DNA of 64,000 bases from Vesta saturnalis (Eukaryota; Arthropoda; Insecta; Coleoptera; Lampyridae): contig JARFJB010001986.1 of assembly GCA_036346205.1 (NCBI GenBank), forward strand, positions 597,501-661,500. Direction: 5' to 3'. Below, in pieces: positions 49,001 through 59,484 of the stretch (positions within the stretch are counted from its first letter, which is position 1; every line of letters begins with the position of its first letter). The notes below the pieces were generated by a model. That model did not search any database, was not told where the DNA came from, and saw nothing but the letters and a program-made list of their open reading frames with translations. Made by a program: the position numbers and the translations under genes.

Positions 49001-50374
49001 GGCACAATACAGGTGAAATGAGCGAGCTCGGCTACAACTCAATCAAACGGTCCGAAAACCGCGAGCACTCGGATTGCATGGTTGTTTTGGAGGTATCGAA
49101 ATAGGCGCCACAAGCTTTAACGAAAGAAGGAACAGAAAATGGGTTCCTATTCCTTGAGAGAGGGAGAGCCTGTAAAGCTTGAAACAGTAAATAAGTAATA
49201 GGAATAATAAGTAAGTGAACAATTCACTCAACAAACGTAAATTTATTTCCTTTTTTGGAATTCCCTACAAAGGAGGCAATAAGCCAAATATTATTGTATA
49301 GCTATATAAACATGAATAATAAACGAAATAAATTATGTACAGTATGTACGTTATCCCCACAATTCACACCAAAAGAAAAGAAAATATAAATTAAAATAAG
49401 TTTACGAGGGCAGGTCGTGAGCTTGCATTTAGGTCGTCAAAATTTATAGTTTAGAATACCAAAACAAACAATACCCCGTCGACAAAATTTATCAAAAAAA
49501 ATTAATATAAGTTAAAATAAGCTTGACGATGGCAAGTCATGAGCTTGCATTTACGCCCACAATTATTTATAGTTTAGAATACCAAAACAAACAATACCCC
49601 TTCCGGCCTACGTAAGATATTACGTAGCTTAACCTGTAAAAGCCCAATTTTTTATTCAGTGATAAGGTGTTACCTCTAAGATCTAATACGAGCGGTAGTT
49701 TAAATGTCTTAAACAATATGTTACACTTATTTCTTTGAAGAAGTAATATGAAATTATTTTGTGTGTGAAACCTGAGAGAGAAGTTCTAATTATAACGAGG
49801 TTAACAAGATATAATACGGCTTACCAAAATGTGTAGTAAATAGAAAGAAGAAAATTTTATAGAACCTTTCCACCCTTCTACAACAATGGCGATTTTGAAA
49901 AAAAAAGTCAACGTCTCAAGAAACAATTTTACAACTTGATTTGTTACCACATTTAAATATTATTAACAGATGTTTGTTTTCAAAATAAAGCATGATAAGT
50001 AAGATGCAGTTATTCACTGGTATCACCATCTAGTGATTTGGCAAAGTTACAGCTACCTATAAAATGTAAGAAGGTTGAAAATAACCAGAACCCACGTTCA
50101 TGTCAGAGATGGCGCTATAGGTATTAATTGAAGTTAAATTTTGTAAAATCGAGTAAACTTTCAAAATACAGAAGTAGATACGAGAGAGAAATAATTTTCC
50201 TAAAATGTAGAAGCGTACGTCATAAAAGAAAATCACATGTGAAGTAGCAATTAGCTACAGTACAGGAATCATTTTTATATCATTTAATCCTCAGTAAGAT
50301 CGTAAATACAGAAATTTTAAATCATTTAGTACAGAAAATAGAAACTAGTAAGCTTAAAGGATATTACTAAATCT
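49001..50374. other. No gene seen; two-copy local tandem repeat
   Basis: Contains the direct repeat annotated at 49,384-49,608. The rest, up to the TAAT target site of the gypsy-type element at 50,375-50,378, is AT-rich and unremarkable. Confidence 0.5.
49384..49608. repeat. Two-copy tandem repeat, about 110-120 bp units
   Basis: Units at about 49,384-49,502 and 49,503-49,608 share TTAAAATAAG, GAGCTTGCATTTA, and TATAGTTTAGAATACCAAAA followed by CAAACAATACCCC in the same order, with clear divergence elsewhere. Confidence 0.8.
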
Positions 50375-50378
50375 TAAT

Positions 50379-51674
50379 TGTAACGGGTTTTCGGTGGTGG
50401 CAAGTGAAGCTTGCCCTCAACGAAATCCAGCACAAAATTAAGACTCGTTTGGAAATATTTTTATTAATTGTACTTATAAGTTACGGTAGTTTATATTATT
50501 TCAAAGTCAACTCCTGGGCGGTAAACGGATAACGGGTTCTTCGTCACAGGGGTTGAAGCGGATTAAACGGATTCGGGCGCCACCCAAAGATTATCTACTG
50601 TTCAGGCGGTCTTTGGGTCCACTCCTGAACTTGGGCGGTTTCCAAACGGCTACCTCGGGTTACCCAGTGGAGGATAAATTCAGGGTTGAATCCTCACGGT
50701 TGAAAGATGAACCTAAAACTTAATTAATACGGTGGGAAGGCGGATACGGTGGACAAAGGTCACAGGTCCCCTTGACAAACAAAATTCCTTCACCAATGAT
50801 TAATGAAAATGAATGATGCTTAATAAATGTTAACTCTGCGAATTTATTTAAATTTAACTAATTACAGGTTAGCCTTTATTAAGTTTAATTTGAATAACCG
50901 ATTATTAAACTATTCTTTACCTCATCGATTTACAAGAATACAGCAATTTTTCGCTACGTCTCAGTAAGAAAAATGTAGGAAAAGATGAAGATTTTTGTGA
51001 AAGCACTAACCTATATAGACTACGACATTTAAAAGTGGGGAACGGATGGAAATTCCATAATTTCAACGATGAGGCGACAGCGCAACAAATTGTTTTAATT
51101 AATATTAAATCAATCAATGATCTAATATTTATTTGAACGGACTAAAACTATTATTTGTAAAATCAAAGCGATTGATATAAAATTCGGTCAATTTCTATTA
51201 ATAAAAATACTTATTCTATCTAACGGTTTAATTAGTAATTAGTAACACTTCTATCAATTCAAAATCATGCAATTCCAGAAGCTGATTACTGTTTGACACA
51301 TCTGTCGGTGTTCGCATTATTTAAAATACATAAAATTTTACACAATGGTAAATGATTACATTCCTTTCATTGTAGTTGAAATTTATATAAAGTATTTGAG
51401 ATTTAACTTTACTCATTTATATCAAAACTATTATTTAACAATCCAATTTTTACTAAGTTAATTAATTTATGAGGACGGTGATAATTATTACTTGTTTATT
51501 TATTATTAACGGTTGTTTGACAAGTTTTAAAAAGAAAGAAAAATTTCTATTTCAATTAATGGCTATCTTTAAATTTTCTTCTTATAATATTCAACTGTTC
51601 CTAATTAATTATTTGACGGACTTAATTATTGTTTGATATTACTGAAGTAAAACGAAAAAAAACTAATCTTCACA
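50379..51674 (-). repeat. 3' LTR of the gypsy-type element
   Basis: 1,296 bp direct repeat of 57,811-59,104. Preceded on the element strand by the polypurine tract at 51,675-51,684. Confidence 0.95.
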
Positions 51675-51684
51675 TCCCCTTTCT
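51675..51684 (-). promoter_or_regulatory. Polypurine tract of the gypsy-type element
   Basis: AGAAAGGGGA on the minus strand, directly before the 3' LTR. Such tracts prime second-strand synthesis. Confidence 0.85.
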
Positions 51685-52154
51685 ACTTTATAAAAAAAAA
51701 AAAAAAATCGGTTACTTTCAATACACGGTCTTAATTCTACAAAATGAAACTAAAATTCTTTCTAATAAAAATAAAACTACTTATCCTAAAACGGTTTTTT
51801 TTTTCTAAGAAAATAAATAAAATTGATACGCTTTGCAAAAAAAATTAAACTACTGGTCTTACCACTATTTGAATATAAGTTAAATAAAAATTAATTTTCT
51901 TTTTAAATCAAGACGGTAATATAATGGGTATGAATACGGTGAAGTTTTTTTTTTTGAAACATTTATGTACGGATTTGACGGTGGATGAATAAGATTTTGG
52001 ATTATATAATTTAAACAAACAAACTTATGATGCAGAACGGAAATTTATTACGGTATTAATTTTCTACATCGGTTTTCTGACATCATGTTACTTGTAGTTC
52101 GGACTTTCCCAGTTCGTTCGGATTTCAATCTACAACTTATGTTAATATTTTACT

Positions 52155-52692
52155 TAAACTAAACTTAAACTAAACGGTTGGTTTGGAAGACGGTAGGATA
52201 AGGTTAGGTAAAAGGGACATGGGCCACCCATGTGGATGACACCATGGCTCGCTAAGTGCAAGGGCGCATCCTTGAGGTCAAAGTACCCTGGCGGACGGTC
52301 GGATGGAGTACTTTGCCTGCTACACTACCTATTTTTTTCTTTTTTTAAACTAAACTTAAACTAAACGGTTGGTTTGGAAGACGGTAGGATATGGTTGGTA
52401 AAAGGGACATTTGGATGACACCATGGCTCGCTAACAAGCATCCTTGAGGTCAAAGTATCCTGGCGGACGGTCGGATGGAGTACTTTGCCTGCTACACTAC
52501 CTATTTTTCTTTTTAAACTAAACTTAAACTAAACGGTTGGTTTGGAAGACGGTAATATGGTTAGTAAAAGGGACATGGGCCACCCATGTGGATGACACCA
52601 TGGCTCGCTAAGTGCAAGGGCCATCCTTGAGGTCAAAGTATCCTGGCGGACGGTCGGGTGGAGTACTTTCCTGCTACCACCTATTTTTTTTT
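52155..52692. repeat. Three-copy tandem repeat in the gypsy-type element
   Basis: Units at about 52,155-52,346, 52,347-52,514 and 52,515-52,692. Each starts with TTAAACTAAAC, then GGTTGGTTTGGAAGACGG, GACACCATGGCTCGCTAA, a CATCCTTGAGGTCAAAGTA stretch, GGCGGACGGTCGG and ATGGAGTACTTT, ending in a T-rich stretch. Unit 2 lacks the ACATGGGCCACCCATGTGG palindrome present in units 1 and 3. It lies between integrase and the 3' LTR, where some relatives have an envelope gene; no coding potential is seen here. Confidence 0.9.
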
Positions 52693-52949
52693 ACTTAAAC
52701 TTTTCCTGTGTGGAACGGTGGCGGTATCTAAAACATAATTATTTTTTACAATTAAAATATTTAATTTGATGTTTAATCGGCATTGTACGGCTTCAGATCT
52801 TTTAGATGGATTCTGTTGATCTTTTGATTCGTTGCGGGATCCTTTAGGTTGAATACTACGGGTGATAATACTTTTACTATAACATACGGATTTTCGGTGC
52901 AAGTTTGGCGGCAATACCTGGGTGCGTTGGAAAGCGGGTGTTGTTTGTT

Positions 52950-53760
52950 AGCACTAGGCTACCTACGGTCGGTTTCCCTCGCCTTCTCAGGTTGTAATGT
53001 TTTGCCTGCGAATCAAATGATTTAGATAAGTTGTTACGGACTAAGTTAAATATTTCCTGAAGCTGTTCTAAACGGGTATTATTTTAATTATGTCAGCACG
53101 GTTTATATCTATATTTTCATTCGGAATGTTTTCATTTTTACTAATATATGCGTTAAAACTTTAATTCGCCCAAAATTTAAAAATGCAGGTGAAAATCCTG
53201 TGCTTTCCTGAACGGCAGTATTTATTGCGAATGTAAATTCATTAATGTTTTGTCCCAAAGTCGGTGTTTATTTTCACAGAATTGTGCAATCATAGTTTTA
53301 AAGTTCGATTAACACGTTCTACATTTGCTTGGGGCGTATAAATAGGTGTAAAACGGTGGACAATTCCCAACTCTGATAATAGCTTTTAAATATTCTACTA
53401 TCATATTGAGTTCCATTGTCGGTAATTATTATTCGCGGTGTACCAAATTTCATTATTATTTCGTCATATAAACTTTGACTGACTACGGCGGCGGTTGGTT
53501 TACGTATTGCTTTCGCGCAGACCCACTTTGTGAATCTGTCTTGGAAAACTACTAAATATTGGTGACCTTTTGTTGAACGGGGTAGTGGACCTACTAAATC
53601 CTTATGATGTCCCACGGTGCACAATTTGGGTACATATTCATTTTACCTGCGGTTTGTAGTTGGAAATTTTATATTTTTGACAAGACTTACATTTACGGAC
53701 ATAATCTTTAATATCTTTTACCATTTTGGGCCAGTAATAAAAATTTAAAATTCGGTTTGT
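52950..53760 (-). pseudogene. Integrase region of the gypsy-type element, broken
   Basis: The end of the zinc-binding domain reads YYWPKMVKDIKDYVRKCKSC (53,680-53,745). The catalytic core starts in the 101-codon frame at 53,624 with LVGPLPRSTKGHQYLVVFQD (first Asp) and has IIITDNGTQY (second Asp). The region that should hold the catalytic Glu begins near 53,340 but the frame shifts there; PKQM and following residues are readable in another frame. C-terminal part weakly readable to about 52,950. Integrase inserts the DNA copy; this one is not intact. Confidence 0.82.
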
Positions 53761-54440
53761 GGTTTTTGATACCTAAGTGGCCGGGTTGGTAAATCATGAT
53801 TTTCGCTAATAATTTCAATACGGTCTGCGGTCGGAATACATAATTTCCAAGCTTCGCTATCTAACTCTTCTTTAAAACTGTTTATATGAAAATGACGGTA
53901 AAGTTTGCCTTCTTTAATACAATAATCAGGGAAAACCTCCGGTCGGCTTTCTACTTCACAAAATTTGTTAACATACCAGGAACAATCTGGTAGTTCGACG
54001 GCTAGTACCTCATTACTTTTCGCTGGTAGTGGATTGCGAGATAATGCATCGGCTACTTTATTAAGCGCTCCTTTTCGGTATTTAATTTCATAATCATATT
54101 GCTGCAAGTACAGCCCCCATCTGGCCAAACGACCAGAAGGTGATTTTATTGAATTCAGCCACTTAAGTAACTGATGATCGGTTAAAATTGTGAAACGGTA
54201 GCCTTCTAAATAAGATTTGAATTTATCAATAGACCATACAATACTAAGACATTCTTTTTCGGTAACGGAATAATTTTTTTCTGCTGGATTTAGCGTTCTG
54301 CTAGAATAGGCTATTACCCTTTCGGTATTATTAATTATTTGAATTAACGCGGCTCCTAGTCCTATTTCAGATGCATCGGTTTGTAAAATAAAAGGATAAT
54401 TAAAGTCTAGACATTTTAGGATCGGTGCATTTGTAACGTT
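53745..54440 (-). pseudogene. RNase H and connector region of the gypsy-type element
   Basis: The RNase H motifs are visible on the minus strand: QTDASEIGLGAALIQ (54,345-54,385), SVTEKECLSIVW with the Glu, LTDHQLLKWL (near 54,175) and the end YRKGALNKVADALSRNPLP in the open frame starting at 54,128. The connector that follows leads to the integrase zinc-binding region. RNase H degrades the RNA strand of the replication intermediate. The segment before 54,128 uses the same frame but lacks a Met. Confidence 0.82.
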
Positions 54441-55290
54441 TTAATTGGTTAAAAGCGGTTTCTTGTTCGTCTTTCCAGTGCCATCGTACATTTTATGTAA
54501 TAGTTTTGTTAACGGTGCTACTATTTTTGAAAAGTTTTCGACAAAACGTCGAAACCACGAACAGACACCAAGGTACTGTCGCAGTGTTTTAATATTGTGC
54601 GGTCGTGCTATTTGTTTTATAGCAGCAATTTTATCGGGGTCGGTTTGTATTCCCCCATTGCTTACTACATGTCCTAAATATTTTAGAGACTTTCGGCAGA
54701 ACTCGCACTTTGCGGCGTTGATTTTTAGGTTTGCTAGTCGGAGACGGCGGAAAACTTCTCTTAAATTTTTTAAATGTTCAGAGAAAGTTTCTCCTAGAAC
54801 GATTATATCGCCTAGATACGCAAATGCATACGGATCGAGCTCAGGCCCGATAATACGGTCTAGCAACCTTTGAAACGTAGCAGGGGCAGAGTGTAAACCA
54901 AAAGGCATAACTCTGAAATGAAATAGTCCCCTTGTCGGTACTGTAAAAGCAGTAATTGCTTTTGACGGTTCGGTTAACGGTATTTGCCAGTATCCATCTT
55001 TTAGATCGATACTGGATATTACTTCTCGACGTAACTTATCTAGGATATGGTTTATAAACGGAAGAGGGTACGCATCTTTAATAGAAATGTCATTGATTTT
55101 CGGAAATCAATGCAAAATCTCGGTTTTCCATCTCTTTTTTACTAATACCACGGGAGACGAATATGCACTATCTGACGGTTCAACTATACCTTCTGCTAGC
55201 ATACGATCTAATTCAGCATTCATTAAACTTTGCATTTTGGGTTTAATGGTCGGTATCTTTGTTTTATCGGTGTATAATCCGTGAGGCGGA
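54441..55290 (-). pseudogene. Reverse transcriptase domain of the gypsy-type element, altered active site
   Basis: The upstream part (55,090-55,290) reads in another frame (PTIKPKMQSLMNAELDRML). Downstream come KDGYWQIPL with motif A, then a 155-codon frame from MPFGLHSAPATFQRLLD (54,908). The motif C box reads AYLGDIIV: the first Asp of the usual Tyr-Leu-Asp-Asp is Gly, from a GGC codon (plus strand GCC at 54,810-54,812). Then LKYLGHVVS and LRQYLGVCSWFRRFV. Loss of that metal ligand should abolish polymerase activity. The frame shifts again near 54,485, before RNase H. Confidence 0.9.
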
Positions 55291-55345
55291 TTTCATGTTT
55301 AATTAAATTTGTGGTGCCTTGTATTGTTTTTGGCTAATTCCGTTT

Positions 55346-55816
55346 CTAAAATGAATTCAATTTTGTAAGTTCGGTTTTAGTTAAAGAGCTTAAGGCTGAA
55401 CACTGAATGAAAGAAGCTGGTGTGGTCTCACGCTCCACTCGAGGTACAATTTTATTTTCTAAAAACAAATTTCCTGATTTCATATTAAAGTGCAAATTAA
55501 ATTTGGATAAAATATCCATTCCTAATAATACTTCATATCCCAAAGTTGGAACATGGTGAGCTGGGTGACGAACTTTGGTATTTAAAATTTTAAATTCGGT
55601 ATAAAAAGCTTGTCTAATTTCTACTGTTTGGCTATTTATTCCGGTAGCCTTTACAAATTTAGGTAATTGTGCACCTTGAGATAACATATTAGCTACTGTA
55701 TCACTTATAAATGTGATTGTGGAACCGGTGTCTACTAACGCAATAAATTTTTTATTTTCCACTTCAATATTTATGAACGGACGGAGATCAAAAGGGGTTT
55801 GTTGTTTAGTTTTCAA
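55346..55816 (-). pseudogene. Aspartic protease domain of the gypsy-type element
   Basis: 156 codons open on the minus strand. Active-site loop ALVDTGSTITFI near residue 30, and the conserved VLLGMDILSKF near residue 95, the usual spacing for retroelement proteases, which cut the gag-pol precursor. The frame itself looks intact in the domain, but it is detached from gag and from the polymerase by stops or shifts. Confidence 0.88.
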
Positions 55817-55869
55817 ATTTTTTTGATTTAATTTTGAAGTTTCACCTTTTTATTGAAACTTCGGAAAGC

Positions 55870-57550
55870 GGTTTTTTTTGAACATTGACAGTTTCGGGAC
55901 ATAAATAATTTTCCACAGCGGAAAAAATAATACAGGTTTATTACGGCACTGTTAAGGTGACCAAATTTGTTACATCTCCAACACTTTATTTCATTACTTT
56001 GAATTAATTTATTTTGAGGTAAATAATTAGTGTTATAGTTTTGGAGACGGTTTTCCTTTTTTTATGACGGTGAAAATTTGAAATTTTATTATTAGTGTTG
56101 CTATTTCCTGGACGGTTATAATTGTTTATTGCTGTTTGTTTATTTAAATTTTGTGTTTTTGAAATTATTTTGCGGTTGCATATAATCTGATTTTTGGATA
56201 AACCTTGTTTGACGGCACTACTGTAATTTTTGGTTTCAGGCGGTTATAATTGTAATTTTCACGTACTGGATTATTAAAATTTACTCTGTTTACATTGTAT
56301 TGGAAATTTTCCCTTGCGTTATGGTTTCTTTTAAAATGTTGCGGTTGGTTATTTCCATTAAAATTTTGATTATTATTACTACGGTTCATTTTAAATTTCC
56401 ATAATACCGGTTTTGAGTTTTTTATTTATTATTATTTGGAACACTATTATAATTTTTAAACGGATTAGTTTTTTATTAAACGATCTGTAATTTTCATTGT
56501 ATTTTACATTATTACTATTGCACGGGTTATTGACTTTATAACTATTTTTAGTAAAATTTTCATTTATGTAACCAAAATTATTTGTTTGCGGTATCTTATT
56601 CGTAAAATTTGCCTTACTCTGCCTATTATTATACATCGGTGTATTAGAAAAATTAATATTTGCGTTAAAATTTTTGTGTTTGTCAAAATTTGTATCAGGA
56701 TCACAGAACGTATTCGGTATATTATTTAAGTAATTTGGACTTATATATGGGCGTGCTTTAAAAGGATTGGTTTTATTTAACTGCCTATACGGATTTCGCT
56801 CGTTTATCATTTCAAAAGTGTTATCATTTATCGGCCTATTAAAATTTCCTAAGTTTAAATTTGATAATTCTTGTTGTAACGCTTCAAAATCTTTACACAA
56901 TTTTAAAAGTTCGTTTACAGAGCAAGCTTCGGTTTTCTTAATTGATAATTTATAAGACGGTAATAAATTTTATAGAGCCAAAATAATTGCCTTTCACGGC
57001 TATAGTCTCCTGCTCTACGCATGAGCGTTTGCAAGCGGTAAAATAGTCAGTGGCCCCAAGTTACTTGTTTGCAGTCATTTATTAAGAAATGAATATTTAT
57101 GTCATAATCAACCGGAAAATAAAATTCTTGGAAATCGGTAACAAAGTCTTCATAATGTTCCCAATTGGATTTATTGTTTCTAAACCATAAAAGTGCGTTA
57201 TCGCTTAGTATTTCCAAGTGCCATTAACATGCTATCTAATGATACCTTAAAACTAGCACTCACCTCAGTTATCCTTTCTAAAAAGCTATCGGATTCTCGT
57301 CCACTAAATGAAATATTCCAGTCCTTTACTCTGATAATTGGCTGCGGATTATAGTTAAAATTAGACGGAGTTTGGTAGTTACTATCGGATTAGTATTAGC
57401 TGTAGAATAAAACATAGTATTATTTAAATTAGTAGTAAACTGTTTAACAGTGGTCACGTTTAGATAGGGGTCGGAAAGTACTCGCGCCATTCTGGAACTG
57501 TAATGCATTTCGGTATTATAGGGGTGGGATTTCCGGGGCTGGTTTACCAT
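55870..57550 (-). pseudogene. gag region of the gypsy-type element, broken
   Basis: The first recognisable part is a minus-strand frame of 74 codons ending at 57,326 (start 57,550). Between 57,000 and 57,300 short frames include FSGRESDSFLERI and a SLDSMLMAL stretch typical of capsid domains of this class. The region 56,391-56,900 is a 169-codon frame very rich in Asn, followed by another Asn-rich frame at 56,165-56,389. Near 55,955-55,995 a zinc-knuckle start reads CWRCNKFGH, with the fourth ligand displaced by a frame change. Gag forms the particle that packages the RNA. Several indels break the frame, so no complete product is expected. Confidence 0.75.
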
Positions 57551-57790
57551 CGGCGGTAGGGAGCGTTTGCCCTCTCTAATATAGGTAGCGATTTTTCTGC
57601 GCAGGTCATTTACGGTTCCGGTCAGTAATCCAAATTTTATGGCCTCCCTGCAGATCTTCCTTTTTAGGCGGTATATCCATCCAACCTTCTTTCTGTTTCA
57701 CCATCGGTTTCGGTCAACAAATTGTCTACAATCCCTTCTTCTATATCGGACATCTTCAGAAAAAATTAATAATCTACGGCAAAATGATTA

Positions 57791-57806
57791 GCTGCTCGGG
57801 CGTCAA
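57791..57806 (-). promoter_or_regulatory. Primer binding site of the gypsy-type element
   Basis: On the minus strand, four A after the 5' LTR comes TTGACGCCCGAGCAGC, similar to the TGGCGCCCGAACAGG class complementary to the 3' end of tRNA-Lys, with a few mismatches. Position directly after the LTR supports the role; the tRNA assignment is tentative. Confidence 0.65.
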
Positions 57807-57810
57807 TTTT

Positions 57811-59104
57811 TGTAACGGGTTTTCGGTGGTGGCAAAAGCTTGCCCTCAACGAAATCCAGCACAAAATTAAGACTCGTTTGGAAATATTTTATTAATTGTA
57901 CTTATAAGTTACGGTAGTTTATATTATTTCAAAGTCAACTCCTGGGCGGTAAACGGATAACGGGTTCTTCGTCACAGGGGTTGAAGCGGATTAAACGGTT
58001 CCGCCACCCAAAGATTATCTACTGTTCAGGCGGTCTTTGGGTCCACTCCTGAACTTGGGCGGTTTCAAACGGCTACCTCGGTTACCCAGTGGAGGATAAA
58101 TTCAGGGTTGAATCCTCACGGTTGAAAGATGAACCTAAAACTTAATTAATACGGTGGGAAGGCGGATACGGTGGACAAAGGTCACAGGTCCCCTTGACAA
58201 ACAAAATTCCTTCACCAATGATTAATGAAAATGAATGATGCTTAATAAATGTTAACTCTGCGAATTTATTTAAATTTAACTAATTACAGGTTAGCCTTTA
58301 TTAAGTTTAATTTGAATAACCGATTATTAAACTATTCTTTACCTCATCGATTTACAAGAATACAGCAATTTTTCGCTACGTCTCAGTAAGAAAAATGTAG
58401 GAAAAGATGAAGATTTTTGTGAAAGCACTAACCTATATAGACTACGACATTTAAAAGTGGGGAACGGATGGAAATTCCATAATTTCAACGATGAGGCGAC
58501 AGCGCAACAGATTGTTTTAATTAATATTAAATCAATCAATGATCTAATATTTATTTTAACGGACTAAAACTATTATTTGTAAAATCATGAAGCGATTGAT
58601 ATAAAATTCGGTCAATTTCTATTAATAAAAATACTTATTCTATCTAACGGTTTAATTAGTAATTAGTAACACTTCTATCAATTCAAAATCATGCAATTCC
58701 AGAAGCTGATTACTGTTTGACACATCTGTCGGTGTTCGCATTATTTAAAATACATAAAATTTTACACAATGGTAAATGATTACATTCCTTTCATTGTAGT
58801 TGAAATTTATATAAAGTATTTGAGATTTAACTTTACTCATTTATATCAAAACTATTATTTAACAATCCAATTTTTACTAAGTTAATTAATTTATGAGGAC
58901 GGTGATAATTATTACTTGTTTATTTATTATTAACGGTTGTTTGACAAGTTTTAATTTTGAAAGAAAGAAAAATTTCTATTTCCAATTAATGGCTATCTTT
59001 AAATTTTCTTCTTATAATATTCAACTGTTCCTAATTAATTATTTGACGGACTTAATTATTGTTTGATATTACTGAAGTAAAACGAAAAAAAACTAATCTT
59101 CACA
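57811..59104 (-). repeat. 5' LTR of the gypsy-type element
   Basis: 1,294 bp, starting TG and ending CA. It differs from the other LTR by a small number of mostly 1-4-base indels and a few substitutions (for example TTTTAATTTTGAAAG here versus TTTTAAAAAGAAAG). It should hold the promoter for minus-strand transcription. A 66-codon minus-strand frame repeated in both LTRs (58,339-58,539) has no recognised motif. Confidence 0.95.
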
Positions 59105-59108
59105 TAAT

Positions 59109-59473
59109 CTTTAAGTTACAGATACTTATTTAAGGTAGCTTTTAGAAACAGTAACCAGATAAAATAATACAATCGATCCTATATCGATTTTTGCACCTTA
59201 CAGATTAATTCCTCGGAAAATATCAACTTTACGTACATACTAAGTTTTGAATAAAGTCACCTTCAAAAGGTCCGCAAAATCGGAACAAAAATTGAAAATG
59301 TGGCCATTCCATTATAATAACAAAGTAGGTATCAACTTCCTGTACACTCGGAACCATCCTAAAAGTATTTCCATGAAATAGACCTCATCCCTTGATGGCC
59401 ACATATAAATTTTCAGTTCAATAGTTTTCTTCGTTGTTGAAATACTTCTACCAGTCACCGTGAATCTCCCTGT
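59109..59473 (-). mobile_element. Terminal fragment of a mariner-like element
   Basis: The reverse complement begins CAGGGAGATTCACGGTGAC at 59,473 and matches the non-coding end region at about 47,885-48,100, including the GGATGGT-GTGTAC and GTTGATATTTTCCGAG landmarks. On the left it stops at the gypsy-type insertion site, so the gypsy element appears to have landed in it or at its edge. Confidence 0.65.
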
Positions 59474-59484
59474 ATATATAGCGA

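Larger units (their letters stand above)
50379..59104 (-). mobile_element. Ty3/gypsy-type LTR retrotransposon, 8,726 bp
   Basis: Two direct LTRs (50,379-51,674 and 57,811-59,104) beginning TGTGAAG and ending CCCGTTACA on the element strand, flanked by TAAT (50,375-50,378; 59,105-59,108). The primer site and polypurine tract are in place for minus-strand orientation. Internal order is gag, protease, reverse transcriptase, RNase H, integrase, which is the Ty3/gypsy order. No envelope-like frame is recognised in the 3' part, which instead holds a three-copy tandem repeat. Frames are broken and the reverse transcriptase active site is changed. Confidence 0.95.

Noticed and set aside
54445..55284. 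Plus-strand frames over the gypsy reverse transcriptase
   Set aside because: Antisense shadows of the minus-strand polymerase, whose motifs are clear.
50917..58539. 66-codon minus-strand frame present in both LTRs
   Set aside because: Its conservation follows from the near identity of the LTRs; no recognised motif.
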